Assembly: GCF_002939185.1 (NCBI RefSeq)
Contig: NZ_POVL01000002.1
Coordinates: forward strand, 146,465-210,464
Direction: 5' to 3'
From: Enterobacter sichuanensis
Lineage (GTDB): Bacteria; Pseudomonadota; Gammaproteobacteria; Enterobacterales; Enterobacteriaceae
DNA length: 64,000 nucleotides
Shown: positions 10,005 through 22,468 of the stretch, piece after piece
Numbering within the stretch: position 1 is the stretch's first letter
Layout of the letters: the number at the start of each line of letters is the position of its first letter
Program-made: the position numbers and the translations under genes
The notes under the pieces: generated by a model
Database searches by the model: none
What the model saw: only the letters and a program-made list of their open reading frames with translations
Told to the model about the DNA's origin: nothing

Positions 10005-11438
10005 TTAGCTGTTGCGGATGTACTCATCCATTTCGGTTTTCAGGTTATCGGATTTGGTACCGAAGATTGCCTGTACACCGGAACCTGCAACAACCACACC
10101 GGCTGCGCCCAGTTTTTTCAGACCCGGCTGGTCTACTTTCGCGACGTCGGCCACGCTCACACGCAGACGAGTGATGCACGCGTCCAGGTTAGTGATGTTC
10201 TCTTTACCGCCGAACGCGGCAACCAGTGCCGGTGCCATTTCGCTGGTTGCACCCGCTTTGCTGTCTTCTGTCGCATCTTCACGGCCTGGGGTTTTCAGGT
10301 CCAGTGCTTTGATCAGCACGCGGAAGATGGTGTAGTACACAACGGCGTAGCACGCACCCACGATTGGGAACAGCCACAGTTTGCTGCTGTTACCGGACAG
10401 AACGATGAAGTCGATCAGACCGTGAGAGAAGGACGTACCGTCACGCATACCCAGTAGGATACAGATTGGGAATGCCAGACCTGCCAGAATCGCGTGAATT
10501 ACGTACAGGATCGGCGCAACGAACATGAAGGAGAACTCGATCGGCTCGGTGATACCAGTCAGGAACGAGGTCAGCGCTGCGGAGATCATGATACCACCCA
10601 CTTTTGCACGGTTCTCTGGTTTAGCAGAGTGCCAGATAGCGATTGCCGCTGCTGGCAGGCCGTACATTTTGAACAGGAAGCCACCAGACAGTTTACCTGC
10701 AGTTGGGTCGCCCGCCATGTAACGTGGGATATCACCGTGGAACACCTGGCCCGCGGCATTGGTGAATTCACCAATCTGCATCTGGAATGGAACGTTCCAG
10801 ATGTGGTGCAGACCGAATGGCACCAGGCAACGCTCGATGAAGCCGTAGATACCAAACGCCACAACCGGGTTCTGGTAAGCAGCCCACTGAGAGAAGGTCT
10901 GGATAGCGGAACCGATTGGTGGCCAGATGAAGGACAGGATCACGCCAGTGAAAATCGCGGCCAGACCAGAAATGATCGGAACGAAACGCTTGCCCGCGAA
11001 GAAGCCCAGATACTCAGGCAGCTTGATGCGATAGAAGCGGTTAAACATATACGCTGCAATCGCACCGGAGATGATACCGCCCAGAACACCGGTGTCCGCC
11101 AGGTGTTTCGCGGCAATCTCTTCTGCCGGTAAATGCAGAACCAGCGGCGCAACCACAGCCATGGTTTTCACCATGATGCCGTAAGCCACCACTGCAGCCA
11201 GCGCAGATACGCCGTCGTTATTGGTGAAGCCCAGAGCCACACCAATCGCGAAGATCAGTGGCATGTTAGCAAAGACAGAACCGCCTGCTTCGGCCATCAC
11301 GTGGGAAACTACGGCTGGCAGCCAGCTGAAGTTAGCAGAACCGACACCCAGCAGGATACCTGCGATAGGCAGTACGGATACTGGCAGCATCAGCGATTTA
11401 CCGACCTTTTGCAGGTTAGCAAATGCATTCTTAAACAT
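10005..11438 (-). CDS. ptsG: PTS glucose transporter EIICB-Glc
   Basis: Imports and phosphorylates glucose using phosphate from EIIA-Glc (Crr). The 477 residues contain the membrane EIIC domain (about 1-385) with [14 protein letters not shown] near the sugar site. A linker KTPGRED follows, then the EIIB domain with the phosphorylated Cys in [13 protein letters not shown] near residue 421. Length equals the E. coli protein. Its 5' region holds CRP and Mlc-like sites and an SgrS pairing region, as in E. coli. It is monocistronic. Confidence 0.98.
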   Translation of the reverse strand: MFKNAFANLQKVGKSLMLPVSVLPIAGILLGVGSANFSWLPAVVSHVMAEAGGSVFANMPLIFAIGVALGFTNNDGVSALAAVVAYGIMVKTMAVVAPLVLHLPAEEIAAKHLADTGVLGGIISGAIAAYMFNRFYRIKLPEYLGFFAGKRFVPIISGLAAIFTGVILSFIWPPIGSAIQTFSQWAAYQNPVVAFGIYGFIERCLVPFGLHHIWNVPFQMQIGEFTNAAGQVFHGDIPRYMAGDPTAGKLSGGFLFKMYGLPAAAIAIWHSAKPENRAKVGGIMISAALTSFLTGITEPIEFSFMFVAPILYVIHAILAGLAFPICILLGMRDGTSFSHGLIDFIVLSGNSSKLWLFPIVGACYAVVYYTIFRVLIKALDLKTPGREDATEDSKAGATSEMAPALVAAFGGKENITNLDACITRLRVSVADVAKVDQPGLKKLGAAGVVVAGSGVQAIFGTKSDNLKTEMDEYIRNS

Positions 11439-11459
11439 AATTGAGAGTGCTCCTGAGTA
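11436..11459 (-). promoter_or_regulatory. SgrS pairing region and ribosome binding site of ptsG
   Basis: The minus strand reads ACTCAGGAGCACTCTCAATT just before ATG. This is the segment of ptsG mRNA that the glucose-phosphate-stress RNA SgrS pairs with in E. coli, and it includes the Shine-Dalgarno AGGAG. SgrS itself is not in the window. Confidence 0.75.
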
Positions 11460-11534
11460 TTTGTGCTTTTTTTACGCTTTCACGCATTGGCCCGGGGGGA
11501 GTACCGTGCCGTGGACAGGACATCTAAGCGCCCT

Positions 11535-11559
11535 TTATTTATTACACAGAGTAAAATAA
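11535..11559 (-). promoter_or_regulatory. Mlc operator candidate in the ptsG promoter
   Basis: The minus strand reads TTATTTTACTCTGTGTAATA followed by AATAA. This AT-rich imperfect inverted repeat corresponds in sequence and place to the Mlc operator of E. coli ptsG. Confidence 0.55.
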
Positions 11560-11573
11560 TTCCCTCTGAGTTT

Positions 11574-11592
11574 GTTTGACGGCTATCACGTT
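11574..11592 (-). promoter_or_regulatory. CRP site in the ptsG promoter
   Basis: The minus strand CGTGATAGCCGTCAAA matches the CRP pattern TGTGA-N6-TCACA at most core bases. It is placed upstream of the Mlc-like site as in E. coli ptsG, which depends on cAMP-CRP. Confidence 0.65.
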
Positions 11593-11651
11593 TCAGCTTA
11601 AGGCGGTCGAAAAACTTTCAGTTATTTACAAAAAGCATGTCCGGATGTGTC

Positions 11652-11685
11652 TAAAAACACCCTCACCGCCCCAAATGAGGCGGTG
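11652..11685 (-). terminator. Terminator of the pabC-to-ycfH operon
   Basis: Stem CACCGCC / GGCGGTG (11664-11685); on the minus strand GAGGGTGTTTTTAG follows, so the T-run begins seven bases after the stem. It lies about 50 bp after ycfH. Confidence 0.65.
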
Positions 11686-11735
11686 AACTTTACTCGTTTT
11701 ATTTATTAATTACGAGCCTAAAAAAAACAGGTGTA

Positions 11736-12530
11736 TCAGACAGATTGCAGGCGGGCGGGGTCGATATGGAACAGCGTAGAGAAGTTTTCCGTGGTGACGC
11801 GAGCCAGCTCTTCAATACTGACACCTTTAAGCACGGCCATGTACTCCGCAACATCTCTCGTCATCGCCGGTTGGTTCTCTTTACCGCGATGCGGTACCGG
11901 TGCCAGATAAGGAGAGTCTGTTTCCACCAGAATGCGATCGAGCGGAACATAACGCGCAGCATCACGAAGTTGCTCAGCGTTACGGAACGTGACAATCCCG
12001 GAAAACGAAATATAAAACCCTAAATCAAGCAGTTTACCCGCCGTTTCTCTGTCTTCTGTGAAACAGTGTAGTACGCCCCCGCAATCCGTCACGTTTTCTT
12101 CCCGCAGGATCGCCAGCGTATCGGCACGCGCATCGCGGGTATGCACGATAACCGGCTTGTTAAGCTCGCGGCCGATGCGGATATGATGGCGGAAAGACTC
12201 CTGCTGGCGCGGTTTCGTTTCCGGCGTGTAAAAATAGTCCAGCCCGGTCTCACCCATCGCCACCACGCCCTCTTCTGCGGCCAGTCGGCGCAGGTCCTCG
12301 ACGTCATACGCCTCATCCTGATTCAGCGGGTGAACGCCGCAGGAAAACACCACGTTATCGCGAACGCCTACCAGCTCGCGCATCGTGCGATAACCCGGCA
12401 GCGTCGTCGCCACCGCAAGGCAAAATTTCACATCGCGGGCCGCGGCTTTCGCCAGTACGTCATCCACGTTTTTATGCAGGGATTGATAATCCAGGCCATC
12501 AAGATGGCAGTGTGAGTCGACTAAAAACAT
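11736..12530 (-). CDS. ycfH: TatD-family metal-dependent hydrolase YcfH
   Basis: A 264-residue TIM-barrel metal hydrolase related to the TatD DNase; its physiological substrate is not settled. Metal ligands are visible in VDSHCHLDGLD at the N-terminus, GETGLDYFY, VIVHTRDA, GVLHCFTED and VETDSPYLAP. ATG at 12530 matches the family start; the frame continues upstream into holB without homology. It follows holB by 10 bp and ends the operon pabC-mltG-tmk-holB-ycfH. Confidence 0.95.
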   Translation of the reverse strand: MFLVDSHCHLDGLDYQSLHKNVDDVLAKAAARDVKFCLAVATTLPGYRTMRELVGVRDNVVFSCGVHPLNQDEAYDVEDLRRLAAEEGVVAMGETGLDYFYTPETKPRQQESFRHHIRIGRELNKPVIVHTRDARADTLAILREENVTDCGGVLHCFTEDRETAGKLLDLGFYISFSGIVTFRNAEQLRDAARYVPLDRILVETDSPYLAPVPHRGKENQPAMTRDVAEYMAVLKGVSIEELARVTTENFSTLFHIDPARLQSV

Positions 12531-12540
12531 AATGTCTCTC

Positions 12541-13545
12541 TCAGAGATGGGAAACAGGCGGTGTGACGCCGGGTTGCAGGTAATGTTCAATGCGCAGTAA
12601 CTGGTCGGTCAGTAAAAGCTCGCGATTAAGACCCGTAACGGTTAAAAGCTGTTCACGACTCTGGCAAATGTCATGGAGCATCACGTGAAGAACCGCACCT
12701 GAGAGGCGGTTCGCCAGCGTATTCACCAGTGTCCATGCATCCGGATTGGTCAGCAGCGTTGCCCCTTGCTGGATTTTTAGCGCATCCAGCAGTAAGGCGG
12801 CCAGCCAGTGCAGACGCTCGGCGGCCTGGTCGCTGTTGAGCACCGGCAATACGCTTAGCCAGTCACCACTGTGAAGCGAAGACTCGACGGCCCGGCAGAG
12901 CGCTTCTCGCTGTGACCAGACGTCCGGCTGCAATAAGGCCAGTGCCGCCGCCGGGGCTCCGCTGCTCAGGCGCAAGGCGGACAGCGCACTTTCAGGTGAC
13001 GTTGTCACCTCTCGCTCCAGCCAGCTCAGCGCCCATGATTCCTGAGGCACCGCGAGGTGATGAAGACGGCAGCGGCTGCGCAACGTCGCCAGCAATCGTC
13101 CCGGATCGCGGCACGAGAGGAAAAACCATGTTTTTTCCGGCGGCTCTTCAAGGGTCTTAAGCAGCGCATTAGCCGCCGCCTCGGTCAGTTGGGTGGCGTC
13201 TTTAAGCCAGACGACTTTAGCGCCGCCCAGACGCGCGTGTTCGTACAATTTTTCACTGACTTCACGCACGGCATCAATACCCAGTGCGCTCTTGCCCTTC
13301 TCAGGCTCAAGCGTGTAGTAGTCAGGATGTGTGCCCGCCTGCATCAGTTGACATCCACGGCACTTGCCGCAGCTTTTGTGCCCTTCCGGCTGCTGACACA
13401 TCAGAAAACGGGTGATGGCATAAATTAGCGCCTCATCCCCCATCCCTGGCAATGCCTGAATCAGTAACGCATGATGCCCCCGCCCCGCCTGATAGCTGCC
13501 GATCAGCTGTTCAAAGTGCGGACGCAACCATGGATACCATTTCAT
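12541..13545 (-). CDS. holB: DNA polymerase III subunit delta prime HolB
   Basis: A stator subunit of the clamp loader that places the beta clamp on primed DNA. The 334-residue protein has the AAA+ fold with a degenerate P-loop (ALPGMGDEA, no Lys-Thr), as expected for delta prime. It also has a Cys4 zinc module (CGKCRGC region, about 50-65) and the SRC motif ([10 protein letters not shown]) that supplies the arginine finger. ATG at 13545 overlaps the tmk stop as ATGA, showing translational coupling; an in-frame extension upstream is not used. Confidence 0.96.
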   Translation of the reverse strand: MKWYPWLRPHFEQLIGSYQAGRGHHALLIQALPGMGDEALIYAITRFLMCQQPEGHKSCGKCRGCQLMQAGTHPDYYTLEPEKGKSALGIDAVREVSEKLYEHARLGGAKVVWLKDATQLTEAAANALLKTLEEPPEKTWFFLSCRDPGRLLATLRSRCRLHHLAVPQESWALSWLEREVTTSPESALSALRLSSGAPAAALALLQPDVWSQREALCRAVESSLHSGDWLSVLPVLNSDQAAERLHWLAALLLDALKIQQGATLLTNPDAWTLVNTLANRLSGAVLHVMLHDICQSREQLLTVTGLNRELLLTDQLLRIEHYLQPGVTPPVSHL

Positions 13546-14183
13546 GCCTGTTGCTCCTGTACCCACTGTGTAACGGTCTGCTGAATATCGCGCGTGACGT
13601 CATCCAGCGACTGCGTCGCATCGATGGTACGAATAGCGCTGTCCTGTGCCGCCAGCTCAAGATAGCGTGCACGGGTGCGGTTAAAGAAATCAAAGGACTC
13701 TTGTTCAATGCGGTCCAGCTCGCCGCGCGCGCGTGCGCGTTTGAGCCCCACTTCCGGCGTAACGTCCAGATAGAGGGTCAGGTCGGGGCGAAAATCACCC
13801 AATACGGCATTACGCAGTGTTGCCAGCATTGTCTGGTCAATACCGCGTCCCCCGCCCTGATACGCCTGAGTAGACAGATCGTGACGATCGCCAATAACCC
13901 ACTTGCCCTCGGCCAGCGCGGGCTTAATCACCGTCTCAACCAGCTGTACACGCGCCGCGTAGAACATCAGCACTTCCGCTTTGTCAGTGATAACTTCGTC
14001 GCCAACCGATTTAATGTCCAGTACCAGGCTGCGCAGCTTCTCGGCCAGCAGCGTACCACCCGGTTCACGGGTAAATACCATGTCCGTCACGCCAAGCGCC
14101 TTGAGCGTATCCACCACCACGTTGCGGGCGGTAGTTTTACCTGCCCCTTCGAGTCCCTCAATGACAATGTATTTACTGCGCAT
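13542..14183 (-). CDS. tmk: Thymidylate kinase
   Basis: Converts dTMP to dTDP with ATP. The 213-residue protein has the P-loop GLEGAGKTT at 10-18, the substrate region [18 protein letters not shown], and a LID region rich in Arg. Its start overlaps the 3' end of mltG by 11 bp and its stop overlaps the holB start by four, so mltG, tmk and holB are tightly coupled. Length equals E. coli Tmk. Confidence 0.97.
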   Translation of the reverse strand: MRSKYIVIEGLEGAGKTTARNVVVDTLKALGVTDMVFTREPGGTLLAEKLRSLVLDIKSVGDEVITDKAEVLMFYAARVQLVETVIKPALAEGKWVIGDRHDLSTQAYQGGGRGIDQTMLATLRNAVLGDFRPDLTLYLDVTPEVGLKRARARGELDRIEQESFDFFNRTRARYLELAAQDSAIRTIDATQSLDDVTRDIQQTVTQWVQEQQA

Positions 14184-15195
14184 TTTTTTCCTTAAGTGCC
14201 TTCAGATAGTCCTGAACGGAACGATTATGGCTGGCAAGGTTGGTGTTAAAGGTGTGCCCCCCTTTTCCATCCGCCACAAAATAGAGATACGGTGTTTTAG
14301 CCGGGTGCGCGGCTGCCCTGAGCGACGCCTCGCTCGGCGTGGCAATCGGGCCAGGCGGTAAACCACTAATCACATACGTATTATACGCCGTGGGTGTCTC
14401 GAGATCTTTTCTGGAAATTTTTCCGGTATAACTCTCACCCATGCCGTAGATAACAGTAGGGTCGGTTTGCAGACGCATGCCGATACGCAGACGGTTGATA
14501 AAGACAGACGCCACCCGATCCCGCTCAGCAGCGACGGCCGTCTCCTTTTCAATGATTGACGCCATCGTTACAAACTGGTTCCGATCGTTGTAAGGCAGCC
14601 CTTCCATTCGCCCTTCCCAGGCGGCATCGACCGCTGCGACCATTTTTTTATGCGCCCGCTTCAGAATCGCCACGTCGGTTGTACCGGCGGTGTACATCCA
14701 GGTGTCTGGCCAGAACCAGCCTTCCACCCATTCCGGATGCTCTAATTTCAGCGCCTCGGCCACCGTCTGATAGCGATCGTCTTTTAACGTGTGTTTGATA
14801 TACGGCGCGTCGCGCAGTTGTTTGAGGTAATCGCTCAGGCGCATCCCCTCCACAAACCGCAGGGGGAACTGCGCTTCTTTACCGCTTTCCAGCAACTGCA
14901 TCATCTCCCTGACGGTCATTCCCGGCGTGAAGCGATAGGTACCGGCTTTGAAATGAGACAGGTCAGGCTCCACGCGCAATAGCCACTGGAAAACGCGCGG
15001 ACGATTGATAATCTTGTCGCCATAGAGCTGTTCCCCAAGCGCCTGGCGGCCCGTCCCCGCTTTCAGGGTAAAGATTGTTTCGTCTTTAATCAGGATCTTA
15101 CTGTTCGCCAGCTGGCGAACTTTCCATACGCCTGCTCCGCCAGCGACACCCAGCGCAACGATCAGGAGAAGGACAAAGCGCAACATTTTTTTCAT
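14173..15195 (-). CDS. mltG: Endolytic murein transglycosylase MltG (YceG)
   Basis: Cleaves nascent glycan strands at the inner membrane and may set their length. The 340-residue protein has one N-terminal membrane anchor ([20 protein letters not shown]), a LysM-like region, and the catalytic YceG domain with the conserved Glu in [13 protein letters not shown]. The C-terminal part contains [14 protein letters not shown] and [16 protein letters not shown]. It lies 2 bp after pabC and overlaps tmk. Confidence 0.95.
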   Translation of the reverse strand: MKKMLRFVLLLIVALGVAGGAGVWKVRQLANSKILIKDETIFTLKAGTGRQALGEQLYGDKIINRPRVFQWLLRVEPDLSHFKAGTYRFTPGMTVREMMQLLESGKEAQFPLRFVEGMRLSDYLKQLRDAPYIKHTLKDDRYQTVAEALKLEHPEWVEGWFWPDTWMYTAGTTDVAILKRAHKKMVAAVDAAWEGRMEGLPYNDRNQFVTMASIIEKETAVAAERDRVASVFINRLRIGMRLQTDPTVIYGMGESYTGKISRKDLETPTAYNTYVISGLPPGPIATPSEASLRAAAHPAKTPYLYFVADGKGGHTFNTNLASHNRSVQDYLKALKEKNAQ

Positions 15196-15197
15196 GA

Positions 15198-16007
15198 CTA
15201 TCTGGTTTGCTCACATATCGGGGCTAAAAACTGAAACAGCTCTCGCGAAGTCCAGCGGTGTTGACCATACGCACGGACCGGTACAACAGGCATCAGCGCA
15301 TTACATATGATGACTTCATTTGCGGTCTGTAGCGCCGTTTCGCCTGCGCTCACTTCGACAACGCGAAAGCCGGAGTGTGCCAGCTGCTGCAAACAAAACT
15401 GACGCATAATACCGTTCACCCCCGCCTGTTCCAGTGACGGCGTGAAAACATCATTCCCCTGCCGCCAGAATAAATTAGCCGCACAGCATTCCGTAATGAC
15501 GCCTTCGCTGTCAAGAACCAGCGCCTCATCGGCGTCCGTCTGCTCAAGATGAGTACGAATCAACACCTGCTCCATGCGATTGAGATGTTTTATGCCGGCG
15601 AGCATGGCATTTCGTCCCAGCCGCAGGGGACTCAACGTCAGGGTGACGCCCTCTTCTCGCCAGCGAGCGTAATGGGCGGGATAAGCAGACGTGGAGAGGA
15701 TACGCGTTGGGTTAAGGCACGACGCGGCACTGTACCCCCGGCCACCACTGCCACGGCTGATAATAACTTTAAGTACGCCGCTCTGCTTCCCGGATGCCAG
15801 GTGGCACATTTCCTGACGCAATGTGTCCCACTGTATAAAGGGGATCAGTAACGCCTCGCAGGCCGTTTGCAGACGACGAAGGTGGGCATCAAGCAGGCAT
15901 ACGTCACCATCGGCAATGCGCGCCGTGGTAAAGCAACCATCACCAAACTGCGTCGCCCTGTCGCTGGCAGGCAGCGTGTCCTGCTCAAGGCCATTGATTA
16001 AAAACAT
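15198..16007 (-). CDS. pabC: Aminodeoxychorismate lyase PabC
   Basis: A PLP enzyme that splits 4-amino-4-deoxychorismate into p-aminobenzoate and pyruvate for folate synthesis. The 269-residue fold-type IV protein shows the PLP lysine in [14 protein letters not shown] and the phosphate region [13 protein letters not shown] at 16007 is supported by AGGAG nearby (GGAGCCACC). It heads the operon ending in ycfH and is separated from fabF by a terminator, so it is probably transcribed from its own promoter. Confidence 0.95.
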   Translation of the reverse strand: MFLINGLEQDTLPASDRATQFGDGCFTTARIADGDVCLLDAHLRRLQTACEALLIPFIQWDTLRQEMCHLASGKQSGVLKVIISRGSGGRGYSAASCLNPTRILSTSAYPAHYARWREEGVTLTLSPLRLGRNAMLAGIKHLNRMEQVLIRTHLEQTDADEALVLDSEGVITECCAANLFWRQGNDVFTPSLEQAGVNGIMRQFCLQQLAHSGFRVVEVSAGETALQTANEVIICNALMPVVPVRAYGQHRWTSRELFQFLAPICEQTR

Positions 16008-16075
16008 GGTGGCTCCTTATGCGTGGGCGTTTAGTCTGGCAGGATGTTATGCAGCCGACAAGAAGATTAGCCTTA

Positions 16076-16106
16076 ATAAAAAAGGTCCGGCAAGCGGACC
16101 TTTTTT
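16076..16106 (-). terminator. fabF terminator
   Basis: Stem AAAGGTCCG / CGGACCTTT (16081-16103) with T-runs on either strand, 20 bp after the fabF stop. Confidence 0.9.
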
Positions 16107-16126
16107 AGGGCTATCGAGAGTCTGGA

Positions 16127-17425
<1,299 letters not shown>

Positions 17426-17459
17426 TCAGGCGGTCGAATGACCGCCTGGAGATGTTCAC

Positions 17460-17696
17460 TTACGCCTGGTGACCGTTGATGTAATCAATGGCAGCCTGAA
17501 CGGTGGTGATCTTCTCAGCTTCTTCGTCCGGAATCTCAGTATCAAACTCTTCTTCCAGAGCCATTACCAGCTCAACGGTGTCAAGAGAATCTGCGCCCAG
17601 GTCTTCAACGAAGGAAGCGGAGTTCACAACTTCTTCCTGCTTAACGCCCAGCTGTTCGCCGATAATTTTCTTAACGCGTTCTTCGATAGTGCTCAT
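17460..17696 (-). CDS. acpP: Acyl carrier protein AcpP
   Basis: A small acidic carrier of growing acyl chains. The 78-residue protein has the phosphopantetheine site Ser in GADSLDTVE at about residue 37 and is essentially identical to E. coli ACP. The frame is open for another 46 codons upstream, but ATG at 17696 has a good context and starts the conserved [10 protein letters not shown]. The 153-bp gap to fabG likely holds a dedicated promoter. Confidence 0.98.
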   Translation of the reverse strand: MSTIEERVKKIIGEQLGVKQEEVVNSASFVEDLGADSLDTVELVMALEEEFDTEIPDEEAEKITTVQAAIDYINGHQA

Positions 17697-17849
17697 ACTC
17701 TTAAATTTCCTATCAAAACTCGCTTTCGCGATGGTTTTCGTAGTGTATAAAATGTTGAAAAATTTGCAACTAAATCCCGGCAGTTCGTACCACGATTTTA
17801 CGTTATTTTGAGGCCTTTTACCCAAATAACGCAAATTTTTTTATCGTGG

Positions 17850-18584
17850 TTAAACCATATACATCCCGCCGTTGACGTGGAGGGTCTCACCAGTGATGTA
17901 ACCCGCTTCGTCAGAGGCTAAAAATGCAACCGCACTGGCAATTTCTTTCGGGTCGCCTAAGCGGCCCGCAGGAACAGCTGCCAGCGTACCCGCACGCTGC
18001 TCATCAGTCAGCGCACGCGTCATGTCCGTTTCAATAAAGCCCGGAGCAACAACGTTTACAGTAATACCGCGGGACGCGACTTCACGCGCCAGCGACTTAC
18101 TGAAACCAATCAGACCTGCTTTCGCCGCAGCGTAGTTAGCCTGACCAGCATTTCCCATGGTACCAACCACAGAACCGACAGTGATAATACGACCATGACG
18201 CTTTTTCATCATAGCGCGCATTACCGCTTTTGACAGACGGAATACAGATGACAGGTTGGTTTCGATGATATCGTTCCACTCGTCGTCTTTCATTCGCATT
18301 AACAGGTTATCACGGGTGATCCCGGCATTGTTTACCAGAATATCCACTTCGCCAAACTCTGCGCGAATATTTTCCAGAACAGATTCGATAGATGCAGGCT
18401 CGGTCACATTCAGTACCAGACCTTTACCGTTCGCACCCAGATATTCGCTGATACTCTTCGCACCATTCTCGCTGGTTGCTGTACCAATCACCTTCGCGCC
18501 GCGCGCAACCAGTGTTTCAGCAATCGCACGCCCGATACCGCGGCTAGCCCCAGTCACCAGGGCGATTTTTCCTTCAAAACTCAT
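17850..18584 (-). CDS. fabG: 3-oxoacyl-ACP reductase FabG
   Basis: NADPH-dependent reductase of beta-ketoacyl-ACP. The 244-residue SDR protein has the cofactor motif TGASRGIGRAIA, the NNAG motif, and the catalytic Ser and Tyr-Lys in TVGSVVGTMG and YAAAKAGLIG. It lies 12 bp after fabD. Length equals E. coli FabG. Confidence 0.98.
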   Translation of the reverse strand: MSFEGKIALVTGASRGIGRAIAETLVARGAKVIGTATSENGAKSISEYLGANGKGLVLNVTEPASIESVLENIRAEFGEVDILVNNAGITRDNLLMRMKDDEWNDIIETNLSSVFRLSKAVMRAMMKKRHGRIITVGSVVGTMGNAGQANYAAAKAGLIGFSKSLAREVASRGITVNVVAPGFIETDMTRALTDEQRAGTLAAVPAGRLGDPKEIASAVAFLASDEAGYITGETLHVNGGMYMV

Positions 18585-18596
18585 GGTATTCCTCTT

Positions 18597-19526
18597 TTAT
18601 TGCGAGAGTGCCGCTGACATCGCTTCCGGCTCGTTAATCGCCGAGGCAGTCAGGGTGTCAACAATACGTTTAGTCAGACCGGTGAGGACTTTCCCTGGGC
18701 CAACTTCATACAGATGCTCAACGCCCTCCGCTGCCATAAACTCAACGGTTTTGGTCCACTGTACCGGGCTGTAGAGCTGGCGAACCAGCGCGTCACGGAT
18801 AGCTTCCGGCGAAGTTTCGCATTTCACGTCGACGTTGTTCACAACGGAAATCGTCGGTGCGTTAAACGTAATTTTTTCCAGCTCGACCGCCAGTTTTTCG
18901 GCAGCAGGTTTCATCAGCGCACAGTGTGACGGCACGCTAACAGGCAGCGGCAGCGCACGTTTGGCACCCGCCGCTTTACAGGCCGCACCAGCACGTTCAA
19001 CCGCTTCTTTATGACCGGCGATAACGACCTGGCCCGGCGAGTTGAAGTTAACCGGAGAAACCACCTGGCCTTCAGCGGATTCTTCGCACGCTTTTGCAAT
19101 CGCGGCATCATCCAGGCCGATGATGGCAGACATACCGCCCGTGCCTTCCGGCACCGCTTCCTGCATGAATTTACCGCGCAGTTCCACCAGACGTACCGCG
19201 TCAGCAAACGCGATCACACCGGCACAGACCAGCGCAGAGTATTCACCCAGGCTATGGCCCGCGAGCAGCGCTGGCGCTTTACCGCCCTGCTGCTGCCAGA
19301 CACGCCACAACGCAACGGACGCGGTCAGCAGTGCTGGCTGGGTCTGCCAGGTTTTGTTCAGTTCTTCGGCCGGCCCCTGCTGGGTCAGCGCCCACAAATC
19401 ATAACCCAGTGCATCGGAAGCTTCACGGAAAGTCTCTTCAATTACCGGATAGTTTGCTGCCATTTCAGACAACATCCCAACGGTTTGAGAGCCCTGCCCC
19501 GGGAACACAAAAGCAAATTGCGTCAT
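18597..19526 (-). CDS. fabD: Malonyl-CoA:ACP transacylase FabD
   Basis: Moves malonyl from CoA to ACP. The 309-residue protein has the nucleophile elbow GHSLGEYSAL near residue 92, the catalytic His in VPSHCALMKPA, and the N-terminal FVFPGQGSQTVGM. It lies 15 bp after fabH in the plsX-fabH-fabD-fabG line. Length equals E. coli FabD. Confidence 0.98.
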   Translation of the reverse strand: MTQFAFVFPGQGSQTVGMLSEMAANYPVIEETFREASDALGYDLWALTQQGPAEELNKTWQTQPALLTASVALWRVWQQQGGKAPALLAGHSLGEYSALVCAGVIAFADAVRLVELRGKFMQEAVPEGTGGMSAIIGLDDAAIAKACEESAEGQVVSPVNFNSPGQVVIAGHKEAVERAGAACKAAGAKRALPLPVSVPSHCALMKPAAEKLAVELEKITFNAPTISVVNNVDVKCETSPEAIRDALVRQLYSPVQWTKTVEFMAAEGVEHLYEVGPGKVLTGLTKRIVDTLTASAINEPEAMSAALSQ

Positions 19527-19541
19527 TTTTTATTCCTTATC

Positions 19542-20495
19542 CTAGAAACGAACCAGCGCGGAACCCCAGGTGAACCCGCCACCGAAGGCTTCAAGCAAGA
19601 CCAGCTGGCCCCGTTTGATTCGCCCGTCGCGTACCGCTTCGTCAAATGCGCACGGTACTGACGCCGCAGAGGTGTTGCCGTGGCGATCCAGCGTCACCAC
19701 GACGTTATCCATCGACATGCCCAGCTTTTTCGCGGTCGCGCTGATGATACGCAGGTTCGCCTGGTGCGGCACCAGCCAGTCGAGTGCAGTGCGTTCCAGG
19801 TTATTGGCTTCCAGCGTCTCATCAACAATGTGCGCAAGCTCAGTCACCGCCACCTTGAACACCTCATTACCTGCCATGGTCAGGTAAATGGCATTGTCTG
19901 GATTAACGCGATCGGCGTTAGGCAGTGTCAGCAGCTCACCGTAGCTTCCGTCGGCATGCAAATGCGTGGAGATAATGCCCGGCTCTTCGGACTGGCCCAG
20001 CAGCACCGCACCTGCACCATCACCAAAAATAATGATCGTTCCGCGATCGGTCGGATCGCAGGTACGCGCCAGCACGTCAGCACCGATCACCAGCGCATAT
20101 TTGACGGCACCGGACTTAACATACTGATCGGCAACGCTCAGTGCATAGGTGAAACCTGCACACGCGGCAGCGACGTCAAACGCCGGACAGCCCTTAATGC
20201 CGAGCATATTTTGCACCTGGCACGCCGCGCTTGGGAAAGCGTGTGTGGCAGACGTCGTGGCGACCACGATCAAACCAATCTGTTCTTTATCAATGCCCGC
20301 CATCTCGATAGCACGCTGTGCGGCTTCGTAACCCATGGTCGACACGGTTTCGTCTGGCGCGGCAATACGACGTTCACGGATACCTGTGCGCGTGACAATC
20401 CACTCGTCAGACGTATCTACCATTTTTTCCAGATCGGCGTTGGTACGCACTTGTTTTGGCAGGTAGCTGCCGGTACCTAAAATCTTCGTATACAT
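19542..20495 (-). CDS. fabH: 3-oxoacyl-ACP synthase III FabH
   Basis: Starts fatty acid synthesis by joining acetyl-CoA to malonyl-ACP. The 317-residue protein has the catalytic Cys in [12 protein letters not shown], His in VPHQANLRI and Asn in RHGNTSAAS. It follows plsX by 6 bp. Length equals E. coli FabH. Confidence 0.98.
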   Translation of the reverse strand: MYTKILGTGSYLPKQVRTNADLEKMVDTSDEWIVTRTGIRERRIAAPDETVSTMGYEAAQRAIEMAGIDKEQIGLIVVATTSATHAFPSAACQVQNMLGIKGCPAFDVAAACAGFTYALSVADQYVKSGAVKYALVIGADVLARTCDPTDRGTIIIFGDGAGAVLLGQSEEPGIISTHLHADGSYGELLTLPNADRVNPDNAIYLTMAGNEVFKVAVTELAHIVDETLEANNLERTALDWLVPHQANLRIISATAKKLGMSMDNVVVTLDRHGNTSAASVPCAFDEAVRDGRIKRGQLVLLEAFGGGFTWGSALVRF

Positions 20496-20501
20496 GTACG
20501 C

Positions 20502-21536
20502 TCAGTCACTTTTAGCTAATACAGATTCCAGGCGAGCGGCAATCCGCTGAGGGACTTGTCGCTGCACCGCCTGCACTGCCTGTTCAATCGCGACAGCAAA
20601 TGCTCGCTGATTGGCGGCGCCATGACTCTTAATCACGATGCCGCGCAATCCTAACAGACAGGCGCCATTATACTGGTCGGGGTTGAGGTGACTGAATCGC
20701 CGCGTCAGGCTTTTTTGTAACCAACGCTTTAATAAAATCAACCACCAGGCGCTTTTTTTGCCTTCTCCCTGCGATTTCAGCAGAGAAAGAAACATGCGCA
20801 CCACCCCTTCCATGGTCTTCAACGTGACGTTTCCGGTGAAGCCATCGCACACCAGAACATCCGTTTTACCCGTCAACAACTCATTGGCTTCGAGATAACC
20901 AATATAGTTGATGGAGGGAACCTGTTTGAGCAATTCAGCCGCATCGCGAATGCTGTCCAGGCCTTTGGTCTCTTCTTCACCAATGTTCAGTAACGCAACA
21001 CGGGGAGTATTAATCCCGACCACTTCTTCTGCCAGCACCGATCCCATCACGGCAAACTGAGCCAGCATTGTACTATCACAATCGACGTTAGCGCCCAGGT
21101 CGAGCACCACCGTCTTACCCTTCTGTTGATGCGGTAACACCGTCACCAGCGCCGGGCGCTCAATGCCCTCAATAGGCTTGAGCAGTAATTTCGACAGTCC
21201 CATCAGCGCGCCGGTGTTTCCCGCACTGACGCAGGCCTGAGCGCGCCCTTCTTTCACCAGTTCCAGCGCGATGCGCATAGAACTGCCACGGCTATTACGA
21301 ATAGCCTGAGAGGGCCGGGCATCACTGGCAATAACTGACTGCGCAGGAATAATCTGCAGACGCGAACGTTGTTCAAAGTCAGCTTTTGCAAGTAATGGCG
21401 TGATTGTGTCGGGATTACCGACTAAAAGAAGAGTGAGTTGCGAATTAGAATTCAGTGCCTGCAATGCTGCAGGCACTGTCACGGAAGGGCCGAAATCTCC
21501 CCCCATGACATCTAACGCCAGGGTTAGACGTGTCAA
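20502..21536 (-). CDS. plsX: Phosphate acyltransferase PlsX
   Basis: Makes acyl-phosphate from acyl-ACP for glycerol-3-phosphate acylation. The 344-residue protein starts [17 protein letters not shown] and has [10 protein letters not shown] and [16 protein letters not shown]. The start is TTG at 21536, chosen by homology; no strong Shine-Dalgarno is seen, and the nearest in-frame ATG would remove the conserved strand. The C-terminus ([10 protein letters not shown]) is shorter than in E. coli. It is separated from rpmF by 80 bp with two hairpins. Confidence 0.93.
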   Translation of the reverse strand: MTRLTLALDVMGGDFGPSVTVPAALQALNSNSQLTLLLVGNPDTITPLLAKADFEQRSRLQIIPAQSVIASDARPSQAIRNSRGSSMRIALELVKEGRAQACVSAGNTGALMGLSKLLLKPIEGIERPALVTVLPHQQKGKTVVLDLGANVDCDSTMLAQFAVMGSVLAEEVVGINTPRVALLNIGEEETKGLDSIRDAAELLKQVPSINYIGYLEANELLTGKTDVLVCDGFTGNVTLKTMEGVVRMFLSLLKSQGEGKKSAWWLILLKRWLQKSLTRRFSHLNPDQYNGACLLGLRGIVIKSHGAANQRAFAVAIEQAVQAVQRQVPQRIAARLESVLAKSD

Positions 21537-21564
21537 GGTATCGTCGCAGCCTGGTTCGGTAAGT

Positions 21565-21582
21565 TCCCCGTTTGCACGGGGA
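21565..21582 (-). other. Hairpin in the rpmF-plsX gap
   Basis: TCCCCGT-TTGC-ACGGGGA forms a perfect 7-bp stem with a 4-nt loop and no T-run, 28 bp before the plsX start. It may affect mRNA stability or plsX translation; the role is inference. Confidence 0.6.
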
Positions 21583-21590
21583 GCTCCTCA

Positions 21591-21802
<212 letters not shown>

Positions 21803-21806
21803 TTAA

Positions 21807-22340
<534 letters not shown>

Positions 22341-22366
22341 TTAACTTTGTAACGTCATAGAGTCAA

Positions 22367-22393
22367 AGAAAAAGGCAACCTGGGCTGCCTTTT
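22367..22393. other. Terminator-like hairpin in the yceD-yceF gap
   Basis: AAAGGCA / TGCCTTT (22371-22392) with an 8-nt loop is flanked by A and T runs and so looks like a two-way intrinsic terminator. It lies between divergent genes, where none is expected. It would sit in the yceD leader if transcription starts to its right, or upstream of both promoters otherwise. Confidence 0.45.
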
Positions 22394-22468
22394 GCCAATT
22401 ATTCGCACACATTGCGGCCTGTAGTTTAAAATGGCTGGCATCGATACGCTATATCTGGTGATAAAAAT

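Noticed and set aside
12531..12590. A longer start for ycfH reaching into holB
   Set aside because: The extra residues are not conserved, and ATG at 12530 starts the metal-binding VDSHCH strand at the usual distance.
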